Assembly (NCBI RefSeq): GCF_000708205.1
Contig: NW_014575559.1
Location: 85,165 to 149,164, forward strand
Direction: 5' to 3'
Length of the DNA stretch: 64,000 nucleotides
From: Mixia osmundae IAM 14324
Lineage: Eukaryota; Basidiomycota; Mixiomycetes; Mixiales; Mixiaceae
Of the stretch, positions 23,368 through 35,300 are shown in pieces (position 1 is the first letter of the stretch; every line of letters starts with the position of its first letter). A model generated the notes under the pieces. It did not search any database. It was not told the DNA's origin and saw only the letters and a program-made list of their open reading frames with translations. Made by a program: the position numbers and the translations under genes.

Positions 23368-24416
23368 ATGGCCTTCAGACGATGCTCTCTGCTCTTGCTG
23401 GCAGCCATATCGGCCGTCTCTCTTGCTCGTGAGGCTAAAGAGGATGTGCTGGTGTTCTTCAGCGACGAAAGAGCTGCGATGCTGCCATGGCCGAACGTGC
23501 ATGACGACGATGATTTTGAGGAACGATTCGAAGCGTTCTTAGCTCAGCCACACATTGCCGATACGCTGCTGGTTGCAGAAGGGGAGCACGAAGAGAAGCG
23601 ATCAAAGTCCAGACTGTCGTCATCTCCTGAAGCCGAAGACGCGCCTCACGACGCGCCGATGGAAGCGAGCGCCGGCAAGCTGGCCGGGCGGTCCCACATC
23701 TCCCGAGTCTGGCAGATTCTTTATGATGCTTCTGCTTTTTGTACCCATCTCGGCGACTTCACTATGCCCTATCATTCCGGTGGCCTGACCGTCTTGCTCG
23801 ACGCCGGGAGCATCGAACAGAAGCCTGCGGTCTATGTCGTGAGCTTCACGGTCTGCTCAGCATGATCATGTTCATCAGCGCGAACAGTCCGAGTTCAGAA
23901 AGGCTCATCGAGTTGCCATATCCCGAAGAGAAGCGACCGAAACCTACAATCGAGCGCTTATTGAGATCACAATCCGCGGCGAGAGAGGACCACTCGAGCG
24001 TGAAGATACTTGGACTGACGACGGTGAGAGCATCATAAGCTGCGCAGGCTGAAGCTCATCAGCCGGCCAGACTATGCCTGCTGTCGCGAATACGCGACTT
24101 TCGTCTTTTGGCTCTATACAGATCAACGTCAGTCATTCGATAGGGTCAATTTGGTGGCCATCTGACACGCGATGCAGCCAAATACCTCGTCGGTCCCCAG
24201 ATTGTTAAGCCGTACGAGCATTGAGGAGCATGCGATGCTCGCTCACACCATGCGCAGGTATTGCTGGCCAGATGTAGATGCAGATGCGTCTCCGACTTGC
24301 AAGCACTCACCGCCCGGTCAGTATGCCTACATCGTTCGGCATAGACGCTGAGAACTTCCGCAGGACCACATTCGTGCATTATTCGTACGAACCACTTTGT
24401 TGCAAGCACAGACTGA
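23368..24416 (+). CDS. SSP-F: small secreted cysteine protein with acidic N-terminal insertion
   Basis: Function unknown. ATG 23368 gives MAFRRCSLLLLAAISAVSLA, a signal peptide, followed by an acidic insert of about 90 residues (DDDDFEERFEAF, EGEHEEKRSKSR) with a Lys-Arg site, not found in the other members. The family domain then starts at VWQILYD. Landmarks are FCTHLGDF, IEITIRG, the conserved Trp in EDTWTDD, CCREYATFVF (CC-x7-F), PYCWPDVD (C-x-P-D), a second Cys, SPPG and a short Cys-containing tail, with TGA at 24414-24416. Six exons. The small exon PKYLVGPQIVKP joins through a gtacga donor and 46-nt intron to the CWPD exon. Without that splice the protein would stop early at 24223. It converges on the LEA-domain gene, 51 bp away. 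Confidence 0.72.
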
Positions 24417-24467
24417 TCCGCTGTCTCCATGCAATATTCTACGTCACTTGCGCGGCGCGCATTGACC

Positions 24468-27400
24468 TTATGCGCTAGCTGCCAGCTGGAATGGACACGC
24501 GAGATCGGACAGCTGTGTGTTCGCGGTCTTGCTGCCGATGATTCCAACAATAGACATTGACAGATGCACGACGAGATTGAGGCCAGGACGAGTGACGCCT
24601 GTATAGCTCTTCGAGCAGCCCTTGTAAATATCTTGGACTATGAACATCCGTCAGAACGGCAATGACAGGACAGCGAGGGACCCACACGTCGTATCGGTAT
24701 CGTTGTTAGCCTGATACGCAAAATGAATAGGCAGAGCGACGGTGCTCTGAGCCTTGCCCGGCAATGCGAGACCCGTTTTACTCCCCGTCGCGATGACGGC
24801 ATTGGTGTTAAGATCTTTGATCGAGGCACTCAAGCTCGAGAGATGGATCGGGATATAATTGTCTGTTGAGTCAACTGCTGACAGGGTCAGTGCCGCGCAA
24901 TACGTCGTTCCCAAGTGAACGCACAAGCCAAATTCAGAACGCCATGCCAATCAAAGGTGGCGGGCGGCCCGTGGCTGAAGACAGGATCGGCATATGTCGT
25001 GTCAAGCGCAAGAGGCTGGCTCGTGCTGATCAGGACCGAAGGTGTTCTCGGAATGACGAAATAGAGCGTGATGCCGAGCGCAACGATGATCGCGAAGAGG
25101 ACGCATACACCATGCCGCCATCCGAACCAGCCACACAGCTTACGCTCTCCGCGCTGCCATTCACCAAGCTCATTGACTGCAACGCCGGCCTTGCTCTGTC
25201 GGAATTGCGACTTCCTTGCCTCCTTGCGAGCCATTCGGCCTTCATCAGCTGCCCAATCCGTGCCCAACACAGGCATACTTGACAAGACTACGTCCTTGTA
25301 ATCGCCGCTAATCAGGTTCGTAGATGACGCGTTGGCCGCCCGAAGATCCAGGGATGCGTCTTCGCGCGTCGGGTCTGACAAGTTTCGTTGCCTGTCACTT
25401 CGAGCGAATTAGACTATGTATCAATGCTATGCTACAGAGACTAACAAGCTCGTACTGCGAACTTCCTGGGCGACGGTGCTGTACGGCCTTGACACGTTGT
25501 CAAAATCGCCTCGAACGTCAAATGTGTTGAGCGGTAGCGAAGCTGTCCGCACGTGGCGATCGCGGTGATTGGCAACAGCAGCGACATTGCTTTGTGCTCG
25601 TTGACGATCGCTATGGTATTGCATCGATTTGGCTTGGCTAGCATTGTACGAAGAGTAGCGCTGGTGACCCTGATGGGTCGAGTAGCGCGGAGCTGACGTG
25701 CTCTCGCGATTCGGAGCTGCCGAAGAGCGCCGCGAATCTGATTTCGTTTTCCTCCGAGCGCTCTCGCTCATCGTTGGCGAAGCCGCGCGTATACGAGTAT
25801 TGGCTACGTCGGCGTTACCCCATGTAGATCTGGCACTGTGTACTGACACGGGCGAGGCAGGTCTGCTGCCAATCAAGGACGAGCGCTGTCGCTCTTCATC
25901 TGGCCCGGATACACGCTCGTGCGAGTTCTGGAAGCTTGTAGCAGTTTGAGGGCGCTGCACGATTCGCGAAGATCTGTTAGAGCTTGGCTGAGCTGGTTGT
26001 ACACTTCTGAAATGAGCCTGGTGGAAGTTTCTAGGGTCGAAAGAGGACATCTGCGCTGTACGGTAAGGATGATCCATCTGGCGATTGATTCCGATCTGTA
26101 CGGTGTCTCGACGCTTGATAAGAGCCGAGCGACTCGTAGCCAGAGCCGAATGCCGTTGGTGGCTTGTACTGACGTCGTGTGAGGCTCGCGAGAAGACGGT
26201 CGGGACGAGCGGCACGGGCAGAGGGGGCAGATCAACACTTTGACCTCGCCAGGCACGCGTACCTGCGCGTTCTACCTTGATTGTGCTCTCCGAGTGATCG
26301 CTAGACCGTCTCTTGCGTCTCCAGAAGGCTTCCGGTAACAAGGGCTTTGACCAAATGCGTGAGCGCTTCAATTGCTCTACCGGATTATGCGGTTTTTCGA
26401 GGTCAGATTTAGGGCTTTGTACGTCGTCTACGATGCTCTCGCGCGATACACTTGAACGGATCGCAGATCGATCAAGTGGCAGAGTCTGGAAGCGCGCTTT
26501 GGAGCTGTCAGTAGGTTCCGAGGAGTACCGCCAATCTTTCGCGAGGCTATAAGAAAGGCTTGCAGGCTCGGGTTCAACGAGATCTGGCGTGACTGTTCGC
26601 CAAACGCCAGAAAGCGGGTTCAGACCAGGCAAGAAAGGTGCAGGAAGAGGCGAATCTGCTCGCTCTATAGGACTGGTGATCAGACGACGCTGAAGTACTG
26701 CTGCAGAGCTCTTATGCTTCGGTCGAGGCGGCGGTGTAGGCGCAAAGTCACTAAGAAAGTCGGAGCTGTACTGCGATGGGCTGTCAGGGACCGGAAATAC
26801 TCGCAAGCCAGTCTCCGAGGCAACGACAGATACTCGATCGCCAGGACGAGGAGCAACAGACGAGAAGCTTTCTCTGAAGATGGATGAGCCAGCAAAGTAC
26901 GGTTGTGGCGCCTTTGAGGCTGCGGTCTGAAAAGTGTCTCGACTGAATCTCTCGTTCGCCGATGACTGGCTGCTACTGGAAGTAATAGACTCTGTTCGAT
27001 AGGATGAACGACCCGGAGATCTGAATCGAGGATCTTGTATCAGTAAACTGATCTTGCGAGGTTGGGGCGCGACGAGGATCGGCGCAGAGGCTGCCCTTTG
27101 CCGTGTCGGATCTGTCAGCCCACTAACGCTGAGTTTCGCAAATTCTACAGTGGTTGACGGAAGAGGAAGGGCAGCAAGCTCGTCGGCGGTATCAGGCACG
27201 GTCAACGTGAGATCCGGAGGCGTGTGATCGGGCGCGCTGCCTTCGCTTGACGCGTTTGCTTGCAGGTGCTCCTCAGGCTTATATTTGGACGTCTGAGACG
27301 GACTACGCTCGACGGTACGAGACGACCGCTTGGTGACGAGGAGCGGGCTTGTCGGGCGCTGCAGATAGCAAAGCGAAGACGGCTCCTTATTGATGCTGTT

Positions 27401-27890
27401 CGAGCCAGAGCCAAAAGCAAACGAGTTGCTACTCCGCTTGCTCTGATTGCCACTTGACGCCTGGCCAGACAGGTGGGAATATGAGGCCTTGTCGCTGAGC
27501 GTCGGTGCTTGGACTTGAATCGACAGACGAGACGAGTCTCCTGATTCTGATGCAGATTCTTCGAAGGACCAGCGAGATGCGTCCTTGCGGCCTTTCTGCG
27601 TGTCTAGCCGCGCGCTACTACTGACAGTCGATCCACTCGCTCGCTGAGCTCGAGGGGATAGCGGCTCGTGGCGGAGATGCTCTTCAGCTTGGAGCGCGGG
27701 CGGCGCATCTGGGCGGTCTGTGCAGCGTACACGGAAAAGATGAGCATTCAAGCAAGCCACTGCGGGAGAACTGACGTTGAGATGACTGTGAGGCACCTTC
27801 GTCGCCTTGCATGTTTGGAGCAATCGATTGCACTCCTTGACGATCGACAAGGTCGCTTGGCGCAGCTTCCTTGTCATTTGCTTGCGACAT
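24468..27890 (-). CDS. Large single-pass membrane protein: Ser-rich disordered N-terminus, TM, LEA14/DUF3712-like C-terminal domain
   Basis: Function unknown. ATG 27890 begins MSQANDKEAAPS, and an early intron (27718-27775) leads to a very long Ser/Arg/Pro-rich exon. Its apparent stop near 25427 lies inside a 54-nt intron (25392-25445, donor gttagt). Splicing it out joins the Ser-rich part in frame to LQRNLSDPTRED and on to the membrane segment VCVLFAIIVALGITLYFVI. The C-terminal part (NYIPIHLSSLSASIKDL, NDTDTTFQDIYKGC, NTQLSDLACPF) has the pattern of fungal LEA_2/DUF3712-type domains. TAA is at 24468-24470. The last ORF has no ATG of its own at the expected place, which supports the fusion model. 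Related single-pass LEA proteins of yeast act at the vacuole, but location here is inference. Confidence 0.72.
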
Positions 27891-28122
27891 TGGCGCGGCC
27901 GGCTGTGAGGAGCTTTGGTACTTCGAAGCGATGCACAAAGACCGCAAGTAGAAAAGAGGGTGACAATGAGACGGAGGAGCAGGAGACGCTCCAACGGAGC
28001 GATTGCCTGGCAATTTTCATCTCATCCGGCACGGCGTTTCATGCCCGTGCGCGCGTTGCTACGCCAGAGACAATGTTGCATCTTGTGGGGCAGGCGATAG
28101 CTGAGGCCGTAGCCGCAGCGCG

Positions 28123-29174
28123 TCAGGCGATGGCCAAGATGCTCGCAAATGCCGCAGCGGTGAGCGCGCCGACGACAAAGGAGGAAAAGATGACGCTGCG
28201 GCGGGCCGGAACATACATATCCCTCGTCAGTGCCTCCTGCACGGCAAAGTAGCGGTGGAAGCCAAGGGCGAGGAAGACGAGCGCCAGGAGAAGAAAGGTT
28301 CCTCCGATGGGCTTGCCTTGACGCGCGATTTGTATCAGTCGAGTGTCTGAGGGGCTGAATGATATCACTGACCTAGACGACGATAGCGTAGCTTCTCGCT
28401 GGCCTGTGAAGTAATCATCGAGTCTATCTCTACCTGTTGTGCGATCACAACGTTTGTGAGCGCGCGGACAGCGGACAGCAGCATTTGCTCTGTCGCGTCT
28501 GTATCTGAAGAGCCTTGTCGCGCCATCAAGGATGCATCTGGCTGTGCTTCGGCCGGGATGAACAGAAGTGATTGGACATGAGCGAGCGCGGACTGGGCGA
28601 CTGCTGAAGATGGCGCATTAGCACTACCGCTACTGCCGTTTTCGAGGATGGTGGACAGACGAAAAAGCTGCGTCACCGCTGCGAGTTGCGAGACAACGTC
28701 ATCCGGAGCTCATCAGGTCGGAAGCAGACACTGACCGACGCCGATGGACGCTAGCGACAGGCTTGATCTAAGCCAGGCGAGCACGGTACGTTCATTCGCC
28801 AAATGATCTCGCGCGACGGACCCCTTATTGACGAGCTCGAGCGTCACGTTCTGGCGCTTGTACCAAGCTTTGCCCTTCGCTAGCGTCGTGTGAGACCATC
28901 CTTGGTCTATCGCTGGCTTGCTTCTGTCGTCCACTGCAGAGCTCGAGCCGCTCACTACTTCGCCATTCGGATGTCGGTCTGAGCCGAGCTGTACGCCTGC
29001 TTGGAATCTCTGACGCTGCTGTAGAGACTGCTCCATATGCGAAGATGACTGCTGTTGTCGCTGGGCTGTCGCCATGTCGTCGGCAAACAGTTGTAGCGAG
29101 TTGGCGGTCAGACTCGATGGTGCTGCATGTCGCTGTCGCGCTAGGACCTGCTCTACGCATGAGCGATCAGTCAT
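28123..29174 (-). CDS. DUF202 membrane protein
   Basis: Small integral membrane protein of the DUF202 family, whose fold also forms the membrane part of yeast VTC polyphosphate proteins; no activity is established for this group. ATG 29174 starts a Gln/Ser-rich hydrophilic region. The diagnostic motif VNKGSVARDHLANERTVLAW is followed by RSSLSLASIG. An intron joins this to TQLFRLSTILENG, and another (near 28310-28366) leads to GKPIGGTFLLLALVFLALG and a last hydrophobic segment, VIFSSFVVGALTAAAFASIL, giving three predicted membrane helices. Three exons in all. It lies 232 bp upstream of the LEA-domain gene on the same strand. Confidence 0.85.
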
Positions 29175-30257
29175 GGATCATCCAGCCAACAAGGCGGCGA
29201 CTTGCATAGGCCCGCGAGAATGAGCCAAGGACGAAGCAATGCAGCAATGGCGTGCTCACAGTGATCGAGCCTGCCGCGTGCAGACGTCCCCCCTTCGTCC
29301 CCTCAATGCACGCCAGGGCCACGTCCCGGACCAGCCTCATGAGAGTCTCTGAAGTCTGACCAAAGCATCGGTGACGCACTGAACCGAGAAGCGCTCCCAT
29401 TTGTCCCTCTGTTCGGTGTCGACACGCTGTGATTTGCTCACTTTGCCTATCGAGCTATCTGATGACGATACGAACAACAATGAACCTCAAGAGCACGGCT
29501 GTGCTCAGCTAACTCGCTCAGCTACTTGACATAGCCTGCCACATGCATCATCATCACCTCGGGTCCACGTAGAACGTGAGGAAGCGCTCATGAATGATTA
29601 TACCAGCCAAAAACCGAGCCCCTCCTGGCCGCTCGCTTCCCGCTCTCATTCTCGTCTTGCTCACAAAGAGTGCGATCACCACGCCCTTTGGGGTCAAGCG
29701 TATTGCTGTATCTGCCTGCGGCGCACAGCTTAGAGGCGGAGATGGCGTGGTTTACCGATCCTTGTCGAAGAATGACTATCAACAAACGAGATCCTGCCTG
29801 CTCTGCGCATGGGTGAGCGCAATGTGTCTTGTACAACTCTAAGCATCTCGCGGATCTACCAGCTGTGATGAAGTCACCGTCGAACGCAATGTCCTTGCTC
29901 ACCCACCAAATGTTCTGAGATTGACGAGCGGTAAGACGATCGGAGACGTTGCAGTCTGGATCTGCTCGCAGCGCGCTGACGCACGGAGCCTGGCTACGAA
30001 CGCTTAGGAGCCTAGGACACGCCTGCTGAGTCGCGAACTACAGCGCCTTGTGGCTGCTCAGGGACAGGCCGCTTTCGCCTCGTCAGCAAGTCAGTCCACG
30101 CAGAGTCAGAAGGGGCGGGCCGATCGCGTCCTGTGCGAATGCGGCTCTGTCTTCGTCCGCTGCGGAGGACTATCCGACGAGGAACAACGTGTTTTTCCAA
30201 GTCGACTGGACCAACCGAGAATGACGTCAATCACATATGATGGATGACATGCACGCT
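29175..30257. other. 1.08-kb gap without a supported gene
   Basis: It lies between the DUF202 start and the SNX41 stop, both on the minus strand. Several open minus-strand segments (about 29590-29990) could be spliced together with plausible gt/ag sites, but they show no recognisable domain and I cannot choose a start. A palindromic CRE-like TGACGTCA lies near 30223. No tRNA or repeat is evident. Confidence 0.4.
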
Positions 30258-32053
30258 CTACGAGTACAACAGCTGAGGTGGGTCAGGAATCTTTAGGATC
30301 TCTGCTTTAGCTTCTTGCCACTGCTCGAGATTCTGTTGAGCCCAGTCTTTGTGGTTGTTGACAAAGGCGAGACACATCTCTCTAAAGTCTGCAACCTTCT
30401 GACGCTGGAAACGATCGAGATCGGCCTGGATGGTCTGGCTGGCAAAGACGAGATCTTGTTCGGTCGAGAGGAGGCCTTCGCGCAGTTGTGCAATCGTATC
30501 TTGCGTTTTACCAATACTGTTCCGTCTGGTCGCCTCGGGATCGTTGTCCATGATGTTCTGGATGGAATGACTGAGCGAGCCTAAGAAGCCGAAGGAGCCA
30601 GCGCGACGACTGGCAGAGCTCGTGGAGTCTGTCCTTCCATGCATAGCGCTCGAAGCAAGATCATTGTTGGCTTCGTCTTGAGGCCCTTCCTCGCTCGCTC
30701 GCGAGCTATGTTCGACCTCACCTTGGCTGTCGAGCGGTCTGACACGAGAGCTCGCTCGATCAAGTGCCGAGTCTAGCCGCCTCGCTTCTGCTTCTGTGCG
30801 CTCGAGTTCTTCCAGCTGGACGCGCTTGGTCTCGAGGACATCACGCGTCATCTCAAACTGCATGTGCTTGTTGTGCCTGAACTTGAGCAAGCCCTTGATT
30901 ATCGTGCTGAACTGCGCGTATTCTGCCAGAGGTTCAGTGAAGGTCTTTTCCCACTCTTGCAAGAGCACGTTAGTGTGAACATAGGTTGCGTCGACCGCTT
31001 GGCCGGTCTTCTCGATCGCAGGCGCAAGGGGTTCGCCTTCGGTCAACGCGAAGCCGTTCATGATGGCGCCCAGCTCGGCGTGATCGGCAGAGAAATCCGC
31101 CCATCGCTTCATGAGACGGCGGTTGATGCGCTCCATGCTGGTGGTAAGATGAGCAGAGAACTTGGCGGTGAAGGCTTCAGAGTCAAGAAAGCGCTGGTCT
31201 GGCTCCTGCGGCAGTTGACCCGTAGACGGTAGCGGCAGTGAAGCATAGAGTTGCGCAGCGGCGGTGTCGGTCGGATCTCTTGCTGGCGCGCGCAGGGGAT
31301 TCTTTGGCAGCTGAGTGACCATGGGCGAATGTGCCACTTCCGCCTGACCTCGTGAGTCAGTACATGTGCCAGCATTGACGTAGACCAGCCTACCCATGGT
31401 ATATTGCCTTGCAGGAACTTGATAAAGAGGGCCTCCTTGCTCAGGATGGGGTGTCGGCCGATACGATTGAGAAAGACGGTGAGCATACGTTTGCGACGGG
31501 CGATGACATTGGCATCTTCTTTGGCTTTGCTCTGCTTGACCGCATAGTCCGAGAGTGTGTGATGGGGCGGGATTGGCGGAATGATGAGGACGGGATACAG
31601 CTTGAGTAAGATGGCACGGAGCGACTCGAATTCGCTGTACCGCCTCCTCGCGTCGCCTTGCTGCGTTGCTGACGCGTCAGTCTGATCTCCGGAGAAGACG
31701 AAGACCAAGCTCACCTCTGATCTGATAAGGTAGACAATGTAGGACGACGATGTACCGCCCTCTGAAGTCTTTTGAGCGTCGATGATCTGTACGTGCGTCA
31801 TCAGCTCAGCGTCTGGCAGCATAAGCGCAGGACGTGCCTGAATGGCATCCTTGCGAGACGGATCATCTCTCAGGCGGGGGGACTGCGTCGCCACTGGATG
31901 CGGTCGGTTCGCTTGGATTGGCGGTGTCGAGGGACCCGGTGCAGGGTCTGGCGCGGCCTGCTCATCTTCCTGCTGAAGGGCTTGCCGCTCCTCGGCATGC
32001 GATCCGAAGCCTTCCTGATCGGTCTGGAAGGGATTGTCGTCCATGGCGTCCAT
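30258..32053 (-). CDS. SNX41: Sorting nexin Snx41/Atg20 family (PX-BAR)
   Basis: Endosomal retrieval and selective-autophagy sorting nexin, acting as a heterodimer with Snx4 in yeast. ATG 32053 gives MDAMDDNPFQ. An acidic/Pro-rich N-terminus leads to a PX domain: VQIIDAQK, SYIVYLIRSE joined across a 54-nt in-phase intron to RRYSEFESLRAIL, IIPPIPPHHTLSDYA and RRKRMLTVFLNRI. A second intron (about 31320-31400) joins the PX end to an exon with PKNPLRAPARDP and a helical BAR region (FTAKFSAHLTTSMERINRRL through FVNNHKDWAQQNLEQW). The BAR region carries a Ser-rich insert of about 70 residues. The C-terminus is PPQLLYS. It is divergent from KAP104, 290 bp between starts. Confidence 0.9.
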
Positions 32054-32343
32054 GATGGAGGAAGCGATGCTGCTTGGCTTGTACGTGCGGTAGGTACGCT
32101 ACGCGATACGCGTCAAACCTTTTGAGCATCGTCCTGTGCTTGACCGACGAGCAGCTGCTGGTTTTAAGGCGACTTTACCCCGGATTGATGGCCTGTCTGT
32201 GTATCTAGACGGCTGGACAGAGGCATCCACGACGATCTGTAGACGTCTGAGTGGGCGGCCAAGCCAGCTTGCGGCGACCAGGAGCAGCAGACGATAGCAA
32301 AGATAGAAGTACAAAAGCACATTTGTAGCCGTCAGGGAGCAGG
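32054..32343. promoter_or_regulatory. Divergent promoter interval, SNX41 / KAP104
   Basis: 290 bp between two divergent start codons. No gene fits inside it, and no specific binding site is recognised. Confidence 0.4.
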
Positions 32344-35300
32344 ATGGCAGATTGGACACCGCAGACAGAGGGCCTGACAGAGCTCCTCCACTGCCTTGAG
32401 CAGTCGCAGTCATCGGACAATCAAGTACAAGCTGCAGTCAGAACGGTACGTGCCTAGCCCTGTCATGCTCCTGCTCGCGGCCATCCCAGTCAAAGGAGCT
32501 TGTCTGATATTGGGTTGCGCCGCTCAGAGGATCGATCTCTTCAATGCCAACATACCCGACTACAACAACTACCTGGCCTATGTCCTCGTCACGCCCATCG
32601 ACGGCGTTCAATCGCAATACAGGAGCGTGGCAGGCTACCTGCTCCAGACGAATATCCGACTCAAGCTTCAGACTTGGCCACCCTCGGTCGTGGAGTATGT
32701 TCGCTCCGTCGTCTTTCGAGGCCTAGCAGATCACGCGCAAGATATCCGGCGAACAGCAAGCTCTGTCGTCGCCTGGCTCACTATCGAGCTCGGCCTGGAC
32801 AAATGGCCCGACGCGCTGCCCGAACTCATCAAGCTCTTAGACTCGCCGTCTGTGCCCGTGCAAGAAGTGAGCTGCTCTCGTCGTCCCGCCTGATATTGTG
32901 CTGACACCGTCGCACCTCACTCAAAGGCCGCGTTCAATACTATCGCCAAGATTTGTGAAGATATGCCGAGACAGCTGGAGCAGGCGCAATACAACGGACA
33001 GAGACCGCTCGACTACTTGATACCGAAGCTCATCGCTTCATTTGACTCGGACAATGTCAAGATCAGAATTTTATCACTTCAGGCCATCTCGCCCTTCATC
33101 GTCGATCAGAGTATGCTCAAGACTGACGGCACGCGTCCGCCCACCATGTCGACAAACATAGACGCCTTCCTACAAGCTCTCTTTAAGCGCGCTTCTGACC
33201 CTTCGCCAGACGTCAGGAGACTCGTCTGCTCGTCCATGGTACAGCTCCTCTCGAGCTGGCCGGAAAGGCTGCTGCCCGATCTCGGTCCTGTCGTGGACTA
33301 CATGCTTCACTGCTGCAAAGAGACAGATCCAGATCTAGCGAGAGAGGCATGCGAGTTCTGGCTCGCTTTCGCCGAAGACGCCAATATCTCAGATGCGCTC
33401 AAGCCTTACTTGGATCGAATCGCGCCGGTCTTGCTCGACGGAATGGTCTACGACGAGGATGAGCTACTCATGCTCGACGAACCCGACGAAGACAACGCTG
33501 CTGTGCCCGATCGACCAGAAGACATCAAGCCTAGATTTGTGCAGGGCCGTCAACACGCTCAGCAGCATGATCCTGCTTCGGCGGAAGCTTCCGGATCTGC
33601 TCCGCCCGCCAATGGCACCTCAAATCAAGACGCAGATGAGGACGAAGAGGAAGAGGAAGATGACGAGGAGGAGGACGAGGATACGTCGTGGACATTGCGC
33701 AAATGCTCTGCTGCAGCGCTCGATGTCCTGGCCAACCACTTCGGCGATGAGCTCTTGACCCTATTGTTACCGCACCTGAAAACGAAGTTATGGAGTGATG
33801 ACTGGCTTCAACGAGAATCCGGCATCCTGGCACTCGGCGCTATTGCAGACGGTCTGTCCGATCTCTTGCGATGCAGACCCTTGCTGATGTACATTGGTGC
33901 CCGACAGGCTGCATTAATGGCATCGAGGCGCATCTGCCCGTTCTTGTGCCATACTTGCTTCAGATGCTGCAAGATGCAAAGGTCCGTCGCGACTTCTACA
34001 TACTTGAGCCGAGCTGATCAACGCATAGCCGCTGGTACGATCGATTGCCTGCTGGACGCTCGGGAGATACTCCAGCTGGACGATCCCAACGCCCGAGCAA
34101 CCTGGCCACAAGGCGACATATCTTCTACCTGCAGTCGAAGGGCTCCTCCGAATGGTACTCGACAACAACAAACGCGTTCAGCAAGCTGGCTGCAGTGCAT
34201 TCGCGACGCTAGTAGAAGAAGCAGGGCCAGAGCTCAACGATTTCCTCGATCCGATATTACGCAACCTCGTAATTGCCTTTGGCAAATATCAGACGAAGAA
34301 TCTGTTCATCCTGTATGATGCTATCGGCACATTATCAGACGCAGTTGGCACGGCTCTGAACAACAAAGCATACATCGACATCATCATGCCACCCTTGATA
34401 TCGAAATGGCAGTCGCTACTAGATGACGATCCTGCGATCATTCCGCTACTCGAGGCAAGCCATCTCACTCACTTCCAGCGCCGTGTGTCTGACAAATCGA
34501 GCAGTGTATGTCATCGGTCGTTATCGCCATCGGCGACGGCTTTGGTCCTTACGCGCAGCCCGTCTTTGAACGATGCGTCCGTATTTGCTCGTCCAGCTTG
34601 ACAGAGTTTGCGACATTCCAGAATGAGCCAGCACATAACGACGAGCCCGACCGTACATTCCTCGTTGTGGCTCTTGATTTGCTCAGCGGTCTCACGCAAG
34701 GATTGGGCTCGTCGATCTCACCGCTAGTAGCAAACGTCCAGCCACCGTTATTGACAGTGCTGTCTGCCTGTCTCAAGGTGAAATGATTTGACTCTTCCTG
34801 CTCAAAGCTCACGAAGGAGGCAGCATCCCGATGCGCCAGTGCGGCAATCAGCGTATGCTCTGCTCGGCGACAGCGCGATCTCGTGTTTCCCGCTCCTCGT
34901 GCCAGTCTTGCCAGCGATCATGCCCGATCTTGTCGAGCAAATCGAGCTAGAACCCCATCACGACGTCGTCAGCGTGTGTAACAATGCTTCTTGGGCAGCA
35001 GGCGAGATCGCACTGAAGCATGGCGCACAAATGGAGCAATTCGCACCTGCCCTGCTAGAACGTCTCATACCGCTCATGGTCTCGCCCAAAGTACCTCGAA
35101 GTCTGACGGAGAACTCTGCGGTCACTATCGGCCGTGTTGGCCTAGTCTGCCCTGCCGTGGTTGCGCCTCACCTCGCGTATTTCATTCAGCCGTGGTACGT
35201 CCATCCACGGGGCTCATTCCCACAGAACCTGACAGCTGAGCTGCCGCATGTAGGTGTACAGCGCTTGCGGATATCAAGGACAACGAGGAGAAGGATTCGG

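Noticed and set aside
24223-24225. Early stop that would make SSP-F a truncated pseudogene
   Set aside because: A gtacga donor just upstream and a 46-nt intron bypass it and join the C-x-P-D exon in phase, restoring the full family pattern.
24146-24550. Apparent seventh SSP-like gene on the minus strand
   Set aside because: It is the antisense shadow of the SSP-F 3' exons and the end of the LEA-domain gene; no signal peptide or family motif is present.
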